A DNA stretch of 64,000 nt from Scolanthus callimorphus. Lineage: Eukaryota; Cnidaria; Anthozoa; Actiniaria; Edwardsiidae. How positions within the stretch are numbered: the first letter of the stretch is position 1; every line of letters begins with the position of its first letter. The notes below the pieces were generated by a model, which was not told where the DNA came from, did no database searches, and worked only from the letters and a program-made list of their open reading frames with translations. Below are positions 12,101 through 20,300 of this stretch, piece after piece. Position numbers and translations under genes: made by a program. The stretch spans positions 22,120,507 through 22,184,506 of the forward strand of contig CM066922.1 of NCBI GenBank assembly GCA_033964015.1, in the 5' to 3' direction.

Positions 12101-12303
12101 GTGATCCGTTTACTAATTGGTTAGGTCAACATGATCTTTTATCGCGACTTCCCAGTCTCGGCTACGCTCTTTCAACTTTGTTTCTTTATTTTTATCTGCA
12201 GAATGAAGAAGAAACTGACCTAGCGCCTGACAGCTCCTCACAGGGCTTCCAATTCGCTCCGCCGCAGAGTATCCCAGCTACAGGATTTAATTTCGGCTCG
12301 TGA
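128..12303 (+). CDS. KPNA2-like: Importin subunit alpha (karyopherin alpha, KPNA2-like), 3' part, 11 exons
   Basis: Nuclear import adaptor: binds nuclear localisation signals through armadillo (ARM) repeats and hands cargo to importin beta. I joined eleven exons: 128-172, 612-743, 1378-1434, 1759-1884, 4757-4807, 6126-6197, 7104-7172, 7409-7450, 7851-7911, 11376-11467, 12202-12303. They give 849 bp, that is 282 residues plus TGA, with one continuous frame and GT-AG borders. They run from the end of ARM4 to the C-terminus. Hallmarks seen are [11 protein letters not shown] (ARM5), [10 protein letters not shown] (ARM6), WAISNVTAG (ARM7), WVITNYCSG (ARM8) and LIEKYFSDE near the end. ARM7 and ARM8 keep the Trp/Asn pairs of the minor NLS pocket. 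The ARM9-10 and tail sequence resembles the KPNA2 (alpha-1) clade more than KPNA1/5/6 or KPNA3/4. The 5' exons (IBB domain, ARM1-4) lie outside the window. Confidence 0.96.
441..545. repeat. Degenerate half copy of the MITE at 1016-1250
   Basis: catttgcatcc followed by tgtttcaaatgtgcatg parallels the left arm of the 1016-1250 element (catttgcgttc and tttcaaacgtgcacg). It is intronic, just upstream of the ARM5 exon. Confidence 0.6.
612..743 (+). CDS. Importin alpha exon: ARM5
   Basis: Phase 0 at both ends, acceptor ttccacag and donor gtgagc. Encodes [15 protein letters not shown] and then the helices ending PDVTVL. The Trp/Tyr pair replaces Trp/Asn exactly as in ARM5 of vertebrate KPNA2. Confidence 0.95.
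1016..1250. mobile_element. Palindromic MITE, long terminal inverted repeats
   Basis: Left end catttgcgttcaaccctgaa is mirrored by ttcagggttgaacgcaaatg at the right end. The inverted arms run about 70 bp and include the palindromic core tttcaaacgtgcacgtttga. There is no coding capacity. Sits in the importin intron between ARM5 and ARM6 exons. Confidence 0.85.
1378..1434 (+). CDS. Importin alpha exon: first half of ARM6
   Basis: Nineteen codons, [19 protein letters not shown], between ttttcag and gtatgg. The Arg/Asn of ARM6 (part of the minor NLS site) are kept. Confidence 0.95.
1759..1884 (+). CDS. Importin alpha exon: end of ARM6 and ARM7
   Basis: Forty-two codons between tcttacag and donor gtagta. 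Contains VIDCGAM, LLTHKK and [13 protein letters not shown] (ARM7 Trp/Asn of the minor NLS pocket). Transposon sequence starts only about 4 bp after the exon end. Confidence 0.95.
2773..2794 (+). repeat. G22 homopolymer
   Basis: Uninterrupted run of 22 G beside the LINE relic. One of seven long G/C runs in the window: 7745-7768 (C24), 18899-18918 (G20), 51473-51493 (C21), 51848-51866 (C19), 57097-57140 (G44) and 63322-63337 (G16). Confidence 0.95.
2830..3600 (+). pseudogene. Non-LTR retrotransposon (CR1/jockey-like) reverse transcriptase relic
   Basis: Scattered frames keep RT landmarks in the right order: RAFDTV with HLEKLANLG (2845-2900), FNLYINDVP (about 3030-3056), FADETK (3088-3106, second catalytic Asp replaced by Glu), [17 protein letters not shown] (about 3186-3240) and [12 protein letters not shown] near 3450-3490, like the LVRSHLEYASQVW tail motif. 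Stops and frame shifts break it. A dead fragment inside the 1889-4343 element. Confidence 0.75.
4757..4807 (+). CDS. Importin alpha exon: end of ARM7
   Basis: Seventeen codons, [17 protein letters not shown], acceptor ttttgcag, donor gtgtgt. Phase 0 on both sides joins ARM7 to the GDF motif that starts ARM8. Confidence 0.92.
5336..5943 (+). mobile_element. SINE, interrupted, inside the MULE-like MITE
   Basis: Head tggtagagcgccgggctta looks tRNA-derived. The body contains ggataaggacgttaaacc and ggtcccgtctc, and the tail is gtaaagcgctttgag, gcgctatataagcac, then tttact repeats. The body shares the ggtcccgtctc segment with the reversed SINE near 58.3 kb. A TTAA-flanked MITE (5428-5653) splits it. 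Confidence 0.75.
5428..5653. mobile_element. TTAA-duplicating MITE (piggyBac-type) inside the SINE
   Basis: Ends agagcctctgtcagcc and ggctgacaagggctct are inverted repeats, flanked by TTAA at 5424-5427 and 5654-5657. Contains (reverse strand) aaatcagccgatggaaatgg and atatgttgctaggctgaca, also found at 20940-21030 and across the exon 1 donor of gene E near 54162-54220. Confidence 0.85.
6126..6197 (+). CDS. Importin alpha exon: ARM8 core
   Basis: Twenty-four codons starting [11 protein letters not shown] and continuing [14 protein letters not shown], acceptor gctgcag, donor gtactg. It holds the ARM8 Trp/Asn pair. It starts only 77 bp after the 9-bp target duplication of the MULE-like element at 5220-6040. 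Confidence 0.92.
6222..6520. repeat. Palindrome-containing repeat
   Basis: Internal hairpin gagcccgaatgggctctgagtcaatag / ctattgactcagaggcc, plus flanking inverted segments gtcaaatcacactagtagg and cactagtgtgatttgac about 150 bp apart. Likely a decayed MITE in the intron after the ARM8 core exon. Confidence 0.55.
7104..7172 (+). CDS. Importin alpha exon: end of ARM8
   Basis: Twenty-three codons, [17 protein letters not shown] then KIQDQK, with a strong polypyrimidine acceptor (tctctctccag) and donor gtagga. Equivalent to the 'YLVHCGII' region of KPNA2. Confidence 0.94.
7409..7450 (+). CDS. Importin alpha exon: start of ARM9
   Basis: Fourteen codons, [14 protein letters not shown], acceptor tttttgcag and donor gtaagc. 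It matches the ILDAISNIF helix of KPNA2 ARM9. Confidence 0.9.
7851..7911 (+). CDS. Importin alpha exon: ARM9 middle
   Basis: Sixty-one bases after acceptor gttatag, reading [12 protein letters not shown] and LDKIDEHE, plus one base of a Gly codon before donor gtaggg. The phase-1 end is completed by the phase-matched start of the 11376 exon, giving [11 protein letters not shown], equivalent to the EECGGLDKIEALQ region. The acceptor tract is weak. Confidence 0.82.
7912..10679. other. Importin intron without recognised genes
   Basis: AT-rich intron sequence. Part of 9160-9300 resembles 47930-48040 (cattcccagaggacatc, cgtgattcgttcta), so it is a dispersed repeat. At 10395-10620 several inverted copies of tccaatt/aattgga occur (for example tccaattattttttaattgga). 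No exon or RNA gene was recognised. Confidence 0.5.
10680..10959. mobile_element. Palindromic MITE in importin intron
   Basis: ttacagctgttttgagtatt at the left is mirrored by aatactcaaaacagctgtaa at the right. The arms continue inward for roughly 80 bp (ggcttccgtcaatcaaac versus gtttgattgacggaagcc). Confidence 0.85.
11048..11368 (+). mobile_element. MITE with 7-bp target duplication inside the 3' splice site of importin exon 10
   Basis: Ends cagaaacatataa and ttatatgtttctg are inverted repeats of about 30 bp. The element is bounded by direct repeats gtttcag at 11041-11047 and 11369-11375. The right copy is the functional acceptor (gtttcag then GCATTGAT). An inverted copy is at 14458-14769 and a fragment at 23879-23926. 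No coding capacity. Confidence 0.9.
11376..11467 (+). CDS. Importin alpha exon: ARM10
   Basis: Completes the split Gly codon, then [16 protein letters not shown] and [12 protein letters not shown] before donor gtaagt. This is the C-terminal ARM10 region, used in vertebrates for CAS/CSE1L export binding. Its acceptor lies inside a transposon target-site duplication (see MITE 11048-11368). Confidence 0.95.
11909..12073. mobile_element. TA-flanked MITE (Tc1/mariner-type), copy 1
   Basis: Ends gagcagatttcgtatgactg and cagtcatacgaaatctgctc are near-perfect inverted repeats, flanked by TA dinucleotides. Copies lie at 22939-23122 and, more diverged, 46643-46894. In the last importin intron. Confidence 0.9.
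12202..12303 (+). CDS. Importin alpha last exon, C-terminal tail
   Basis: Thirty-three codons plus TGA, acceptor tttatctgcag. Starts [16 protein letters not shown] and ends TGFNFGS, the acidic plus 'GF.F' tail typical of KPNA C-termini. Confidence 0.95.
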   Translation, partial: NEEETDLAPDSSSQGFQFAPPQSIPATGFNFGS

Positions 12304-12442
12304 GCTGGGCAACTAGGACTTAAATCCATTGTGACTATAACAAAATCTAATTGTACATAATTAAGTGCAAGATTGAAACTTCCAGAGATAGACCGTTAGT
12401 TACGCTGTATCCAGTGCCTATTGCTTAGGCTGAATTAGCGCG

Positions 12443-12448
12443 AATAAA
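12443..12448 (+). terminator. Poly(A) signal of importin alpha
   Basis: AATAAA 140 bp after the stop codon; the only canonical hexamer seen between the stop and the hairpin that follows. Confidence 0.65.
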
Positions 12449-12482
12449 AAATCCAAACGCAAAAGTATAGTACCCTAGAAGA

Positions 12483-12575
12483 GGTTTCTTTCTGTCGGTC
12501 TTTTATTAGCTAGTAAGGTTCTTAGCGTGTCTGGTATTTCGCGTGCTAGCTAATAAAAGACTGACAGAAAGAAGC
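12483..12575. repeat. Hairpin (31-bp inverted repeat)
   Basis: ggtttctttctgtcggtctt at the left is mirrored by a ctgacagaaagaagcc end at the right with a loop of about 30 bp. Just downstream of the importin poly(A) signal; probably a small MITE. Confidence 0.75.
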
Positions 12576-12605
12576 CTGCTAGCAGGGTAGTGATGAACCT
12601 CGTTC

Positions 12606-12805
12606 CCAGGGTCTTCTGGGTAATATTCAAGATGGCGGGTCACTCGGAAGAAGACCCTGGTAAAGGCTGGAGCCTTTCCACAGGGAAACCGCCTAAGAAA
12701 AATAGTTAAAATCCGATATGGCTTGCGGGAAGATGACGCAAATCATTAAGCGGTCTGCCAGGGTCTTCTCCGAGTGATCCGCCATCTTGAAAATTAACCA
12801 CAAGA
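12606..12805. repeat. Palindromic MITE-like repeat downstream of importin alpha
   Basis: The left arm (ccagggtcttctgggtaa, ttcaagatggcgggtcactc) is inverted at the right (gagtgatccgccatcttgaa). The left arm is itself partly palindromic (agaagaccctgg at 12650). Confidence 0.7.
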
Positions 12806-14207
12806 CACTGAGGACCAGTTTGGGTAGTGAATAGATCTGCATATATCAGTGCTGTGCACTAGAAAAGAGGCTTGTAAATACCTAGCGCCTCCAGAGAACA
12901 CTGATAGTAATGTCAATAATAAATCACGATAATATGCAACATTTGTATTCTTGTTCTTGTTACTGCACTTTTCGTATTTCTTTGACTGCTTGCAGTACCT
13001 TATTGGCGAACGTCTGAAAAGTGAAATTCTGGTTTAAGTAATTGTCCACATAAGAATTACCCAAGCAAACGGTAAAGCATGCTGGAATACAATTATTTTC
13101 TATTGAAAATATAGGCGATTTCTTTGGCTTAGACACAAAAATCGGTGAAATGGCCATGTAAGAATAACTTTTCTCAGGATTTCTGGGGACATATTAGCAC
13201 ATGTGGTACTCATAAACAGGATATACGAACCTGGGGAACCTGGCGTAAAATAGTGATTCTCCTTTGTTTTTCTTTACTCTGATTGGTCTGGAAACTTTTT
13301 ATCGAAGTCTATAATTGTTTCGCTTGTTCTCCTTTTTGTGGTAAAAAAAAATGGGAATGTCCTATGTTGGGTACCCTTTATAGAACCTATATATGAAGTA
13401 AAGGCCCATCGCCAACCGAGAGCCTTTGCGGACTCTTAGCCAATCAGAGCACCCGAAAAACAATGGATCAATTTGAAAACAAAAGAAAACGGGGCGCAAA
13501 GGCTCCCGGTTGGTGATGGGCCTTTAAAGATAAAAGATTGGACTAGATGCTAAATGTTTTCCTGTGATACCAACTTTGGTTTCGGATCCGTCCAGACTCC
13601 CGTTACAAAATACATACCTTGTTTCTAATGACAGATAAATAGAGAATAATACATGGCCGCGCGGGGATATGGAATTTATATTTTGATATCAAATTTGAAC
13701 ACGAGAAAATAAGTTTCATATCTCCGAGCGCCCATGTCTTTTCCTTTTTGTGAAAAACGTTAATGAGTTTCGCGAGAGTGGCCGTAATAACGGCGTTCGT
13801 ACGCCGCCTGGAAAAAAACGTAAGAGCATTCAATACTTACCACGCTCAAACAATGAAAAAGTGTACTCCATTGTTTTATCCCTTCACAGGGAAAAACAGC
13901 TGAGATGTCTATTATTAAACATGCGAAAGGAGCACCTTTGTTGATATACAGATAAAGAATAAATAACATCAATTGATGTTGATACTAATGCAATAAAACA
14001 ATTTAACCCACCTTTACACTTCAGTCAGGTGTTAGCCTGTTGTATATTCAGCTAAAAATTATAAAAACGCCCCCCTTTCTCTTGAAACTGAAAACGCATC
14101 TTGTCCCCTATAGATCAAACACCCTCGCAAGAAGTTCATTGTTTCTCCCATTATTCATTTCAGTAAACAATTCGTTTAAGTTTGCTCAAGTGCTATTGCA
14201 GAAACGC
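12806..14207. other. Intergenic space between importin alpha and gene A
   Basis: Apart from the small MITE at 13400-13525 I see no exon, RNA gene or strong repeat here. Open frames in both directions lack splice-consistent or recognisable protein content. Confidence 0.5.
13400..13525. mobile_element. Small palindromic MITE
   Basis: aaaggcccatcgccaaccga at the left and ggttggtgatgggccttt at the right are inverted repeats; the interior is AT-rich and non-coding. Confidence 0.75.
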
Positions 14208-14215
14208 TATATAAG
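14208..14215 (+). promoter_or_regulatory. TATA box of gene A
   Basis: TATATAAG 54 bp upstream of the gene A start codon, preceded by no competing in-frame ATG. Transcription would start near 14240, giving a short 5' leader. Confidence 0.65.
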
Positions 14216-14268
14216 AGCAGAGGTTTCCGATAATGTGCTAGTTGTAAAGTGAGCGAGACCTGTTCAAC

Positions 14269-14382
14269 ATGAAGTATCTAGCTGTTTTTTTGCTTGTCGT
14301 TATTGCGACTTGTCGCGCCGATCCATTGGACGAATATCTGCTTGCCGAGGACGATGCGGCTGCTGATGGTAGTTCGTTTGTT
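14269..14382 (+). CDS. Gene A exon 1: signal peptide and acidic leader
   Basis: Thirty-eight codons from ATG to donor GTT|gtaagt. Starts MKYLAVFLLVV; the acidic part is DPLDEYLLAEDD. First ATG after the TATA box. Confidence 0.88.
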
Positions 14383-17300
14383 GTAAGTATAGCGTTACCG
14401 TCACACAACGGACACAAACTAGCGTGGTTTTGTTGATTGTCTACCATCAGAAACATATAAGTCAGTTGAAACGTGTAACAAGCATACATTGCTTTAGTGC
14501 CAAGCTTCGGAATATTCGCAGAATAAACAATTGAACAGATTTTGAAAATAATGTTGTTGCAATACTTCAAGATGTTAAATGTTAGTTTATTATCACTTAC
14601 CACTGTTGCTCTACTTTATTTGAGCGAAAAATGAAATATTACAAAGAGAAACCCTGCTTGGGTTAGCAGTCGAGAGTTCATTATTGACCAAATATGGTCA
14701 TAAACTGACCATGAATAAATCTACAGCTTGGTTCGCCGTTACATGTTTCAACTAAGTTATATGTTTCTGCTACCATTCATTTTGATTCCTTTGCTATCAA
14801 TTGCCGTTCGTTGTTAGTGGTTGTAACAAAATCTTCAGTAAAAAAAGTCCTTAGTTTACCATCCAGGTAATTTTTTTCCATGTTTCACAGAAATGCCACA
14901 AGGACCTTTACAACTGTAAGAAGGGCGACAAAGGATTAACCGCTTGCTTGGGCGAATACAAGAAGTGTATCGGAGAATTGGTACCGACCATACCTCCTTT
15001 CATAGTAAGTTAGTTGTTGACAGCGAAAGTAAACACTTTTGCTAAGTTCTAACGCCTTGACAGAATCAGCTCCATCAGCAGTTTATCTAGTAAGTAAGCT
15101 TTTGCTCTTGGGTTTTTAGACTGCAAGAATCAAATATTCAAAGAGAAACTTTCATCATGAACAAGCGAAACAAACATAATGGATCCAACCAATCAGAACA
15201 CAGAATTAGCGCACTTTCTACCCCACTCTCTCGTAACTCCCTGATTCTGTTCTTAACCCTTACAGGCCCAGTGCAAGAAACTGGGCAAGAGCTGTATACA
15301 CAATGCTGGCAGTTGGAAAGAGAGAGGCCAATGTATAATCCAGTACGCCAAATGTATGATAAACAAAGGACCTATATCTCCGGCCCCTGAAGTGTCTTTT
15401 GACGATAACGTCCCTGAACGGGGTCCTTTCGTGGTAAGTACCACAATTAATAATAATGGGTTGATAATAAGATGTGCTGCCCAATGGCTCTATGTGGCTC
15501 TTCTTCAGTTGCGGGGCCTCAGGTTTACGTCATTAGCTGAATTCACGCTAGAGACGAGTTTCCAGTCTAAGAAGAGTTTCTCGCCTTGAATATGGTTCCC
15601 GGTTCTTCTGTGATCACGCGAAAAAAACTTTTTTGGAGGAAAAAGTTTAGATAGATAACAAGCAAGTGTTTCCGAGTAGAATTGACATAGAGTAGGAACT
15701 TTTTCTGACGAGAAACTCGTCTCAGACGAGTTTTCCGTCTCTAGTGTGAATACGGCTATTGGCCGAAAAGACGCGAAGGTTTAAAGGAGCACTCGCACGC
15801 TTGCTGGCTACTTCTGTGACAAGAAAATAGCTCAAGTCGCAATCCAATTCCATCCTCTTGATAACAGGTCAAAACAACCTAGAATTGCATTTGTCTAACA
15901 CTTGAAAGGTTTTTATATTAATCTGGAGGATTATTTTGATTACTACGGGAAAATGTACATGTGTTTTCACGGTTACAATTTTACTTATTTTATGTCCACG
16001 GTTGACGAATATTAAGCGTGCGAGAGCCCCTTTAACCATTTGCAGATGATGAAGCGACGGTAATACCTTCTCCTCGAGGCCCTGAGTCAACCGCACAGGC
16101 ACTTTAATACCACTGCTAACCGGTCCTATAAGGCGAACAACTCTCGACATGATAAAAAATGAGTGTTCTTGCAACACGATTAAATATCCACGCGTCAAAT
16201 GCAATGAGCCGTGCCTCTAGGTGGTTGTCTACATTTACGTATGAATGGATGATAATTAGATTTTTCCTTTGACAATCAGAATCGAAATTAATTTAACACG
16301 CGGGAACCACCTATTGGCACGGCTCAATGCATTTGGCGCGTGAATGATCAATCGCTTGTCATAACAAAACAGAAACAGGTATGAGTGCTGATTTTTTTTA
16401 TTCGTCGTGGGTTGTTTACTTCTTGTTATAAAATAGCTAAAGCCAGGGAAATACGATGCACAAGATCCTCAACTTGTCGCGCAACATTGTTGCGTTGCAA
16501 GTCTAATGTTTGTTGCTCGTTTTTCGTCAAATTTAAAACATGTCGCGCAACATTTTGTTTTGATCATCACACATGCGAGCCCAGAAGTATTTTGCCCCTC
16601 AGCACCTCATTTCTATTGTAGGCAAAATGTTGCGCGACAAGTTGTTTGTTTGACGAAAAACGAGCAACAAAACCAGAATATGTGGCTAAAAGTAGACCCG
16701 TACTCTACTTCGCGCAACAAGTTTTTACAACTTGCAACAAATGTTTTGTTGCGTGACAAGTTGTGGCGCGAGATGAAAAGCGCGTAACATCGATCATCAA
16801 CTTGCAACGCAACAATGTTGCGCGACAAGTTGTAGGGTTGTATACCCGGCTTAAGATAATATGCGCGCTCTGATTGGTTGAGAGCTGTGTATTCTCGCAT
16901 TATAAACGCACGGCAGATGCAATGCTATTTTATAAAAGCAATAAAAAGAGGATGCGATTTCTGTGGTTTCTAATGCGATAAACGCACTTGGGATGCTGGA
17001 AAAATGTTTTTCCAGCATCTCTCGTGCGTTTATCACATTATAAACCACGGAAATCCGCTTTTTATTGCTTAAATAACTTCATTATCAGTAACTCTCGTTT
17101 TCAGCAATGCCAGATTGACGCTTACGACTGTGCTAATGCGGGTAAGGCCAAGATGGGTTGCCTCAAGGAATATGAAACTTGCGTAGCTGCTCTTATTCCG
17201 ACCATCCCCCCATTTGTGGTGAGTATAATGTTTCGAACATTTTCCTACGTTTAGTAATGTTTCCTTTAATTATTTAATAATAATGTATTAGCTTCTTAAG

Positions 17301-20300
17301 CGCGCTTTTCATGCCGCAATGATCAAATTTTTATTTACGTCATTTTTATATAATATAGTCTCTAGTTTATTTTAACTACACAATGTAAGCGCACTGAGGC
17401 GTATATCATAATGCGTATTTTTAAGAACCGTTGTTATTATTATATTATTTTATATAAATGCGCTTTACACGTAGATAAAAAATACATTGAAGATATGATA
17501 TAACTTTAAATAATAATAAATGTCATAAAAAATAATTTTTATATAAATTCATATAAAAATATAAGCTTGCTTGTGATAATTACATATAAAAATACATATA
17601 CACTTTTTTGCAAAAAAACTTTGGTACCCCAGAAATATATGTATCTTTTGTCGTCTTGTCAAATTTGACATCTAAAACAATGGAAAACGTGTACATATAC
17701 CCGAAGCAATCGCAAATGCCGAGGAATTTGTAATTACTCACGACAGTCATGTGAAAACTTAACCGTCCTATTATAAAGATTCCTAAAATTACATCAATAG
17801 ATATAAAATCTTCGAATAGTTACTCTAAGGCTAGTCCTGTAGCAATGCGGGTTAACCTTTTCCATGGTACTGGCGCAACCATTGCAAAATAGCGGTCTCC
17901 TAGTGACTTATGGTATTTAAACGTTGGCGGACGTAATAGTAAACTACCGTTCGAACCTATCTCATAGTCAGCATATCCATTGAGACACCGAGAAAAAAGT
18001 GATTTTGTATTACCACTGTATGCATTGCTACGCGACCTCAAAATTCACTGTTGCGATGGGCGTTTGGCAATTTTTAGCCGTCAATCAAACCAAAACGTTG
18101 GATTCGGCTACTTCACTGGGTCGACATTGATTGCAAAATCTTTGGCTTTCTGGCCTAGAATTACTAACTAACTTAGCTCAAGAAAATTGACATTACAGTT
18201 CCTTTGCTGACGCCAATCGCAAGAGCGAATTTTGTAGTCGCGTAGCAGTGCATACGGTGGTAATCGGTGATTGAAGGTTCTTTTACATTGAAAAACGTAA
18301 AAACTACATGAATACCTTATCTACGTCAGAATGAAATAGATCAAAGAGATAGGAAGTGCCAACGTGCTCCACCGTAGTGGATGAGTCTCGACTCCCTGTT
18401 GATGGTCTCCTGATTGTATCTGTTTCGCTAGATTGCCTGCAACGAGAAGCGTAAGACGTGTATGAGCAAGATCAGTGGATGGCGACCTAGTGCTATAATC
18501 GAGAGGGCAATGTGTACTGCCAACTTTGGCAAATGCATTATTACCCTAGGTCACTTTTCTCGGAAATTCGATGCTGATGAAAAGTTCTTGGAAGCCTTCC
18601 ATGACGATGCTGCACGCTCCTCTCCCTTCTTGGTAAGACTGAACTTGCATTCACCAATGTCGTCGTACTTATTTTCATTGTTGACAAACCGCGGGGTCAT
18701 AGGAGCGAGTAGGCTCAGGGGACGAGATGGTATAAATGCTATCTTTGTATCGGACGTAACCACCAGGGTTCACGCGGTCCTGGAATTCTGAAAAAAGCCA
18801 CCCAAGGCCTTGAAAAGTCCTGGAATTTAAATTGACTTTGAGGATGATCAGATTCCTGACTTAGGTGCGAAAACTCGGAGGGGAGGGTGGGGTATCTCGG
18901 GGGGGGGGGGGGGGGGGGCTAGAACGCATGCACCACGAACGCGCCATAGAATCTATATAAGCTGTGATTGACATCACCATTTTAGGTGCGAAAAATAGGT
19001 CTATCTGTAAAAACTAAAATTTATTTTCTCAGCTTCCTCTGGAAATTTTTTACCGGCGCGATAAGACACGAACACTACCATGAAGACCTTTGGAATGAGA
19101 CTAAATTCAAAGCAACAACTTTTTTTATTTCGAGTAACAAGATTTTTGCCGCTTGCTGGCAAAATTGCTCGAAGTTGTAAAAAAAATCTGTCTTAATATG
19201 TTTCTCGTTTTTGAGTCCTTGATTTTTTATTTCAGTCATGGACTTTCATCGGTGCTTCCTTATGTGAACCCTGGTAACTTTTTTTTTAAATTACTTGCAG
19301 CAATGCTTTGGTGACCATCTGAAGTGCTTGGGCTGGAACTTCCAACAGAACAAGCAGTGTGTGCTGACTCTCGTAGAATGTGCCAAACAGAACCGACCGA
19401 CTGTCCCTCCTTACGCGGTAAGACACCCACTGCATTCTTATTGACACGAGACTTTGGCAAAGTTGTCGCGCGATTGAATCACGTACGAGGGACGACTTCG
19501 GATCTCTCCCCTTTTGCTTCGACCCAACTCGCAACATTTCGTTTGTCGCTGTCCGTCCGTCCGTCCGTTAAATGCCTTGGAATGTCGTTTGAAGGAAATG
19601 TATGTCTTGACCAGAAAATGCAAACTCCACCCAAAAGGCCCTGCGGTGTGTTAGACCTGGAGGGTGGGCAGTCACTGTTCTTAATCACTTTGCGCTAGCC
19701 AGCTTGTACGTGGTGTACGTCACGTGGTGTACGTCAAGTGGTGTACGTCAAGTGGTGTACGTCACGTGCTGTTCGTCACGTGCTGTACGTCACGTCACGT
19801 GCTGTTCGTCACGTGCTGTACGTCACGTGCTGTACGTCAAGTGGTGTATGTCACGTGATGTACGTCACGTGCTGTACGTCATGCTATGGTCACCAAAAAC
19901 CGGAAAATTACTATAAAATCAATTCGCAAAACAAAATCAAAAATCCCGCACGCGTTTTTTAGATCATTTATCTGTTATTATAATTCAGTTTAGAGCGGCC
20001 CTATTTATATAATCCCAAACATCCTGGAACTCTTACCGCAAACACAATGCCCTTTTGTATGCGCCAAAATCTTGAGTTTGGCAATAAATTTAATAAATAG
20101 TTTATACGTCCAAAAGCTTTATTCTCACCTCTCCAACGAATATCTATACCTTCACTGATGCGTAAATTCAAACTTTGTCTATGGCTTCTTTCCTTGATTT
20201 CAGGCGAAGTGCTCTGTTGAGTTCAAGACAGCAGTCGGTAAAGCAACTACTTTCTACGGACTTTACAAGTGCGTTCCGTCTTACTACACATGTTTGAGGA

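Noticed and set aside
12960..13157. Minus-strand exon candidate with two close Cys (frame around YCKQSKKYEKC)
   Set aside because: Cys spacing is x8, not x6, and no second pair or signal exon is nearby, so it was not added to the twin-CX6C family.
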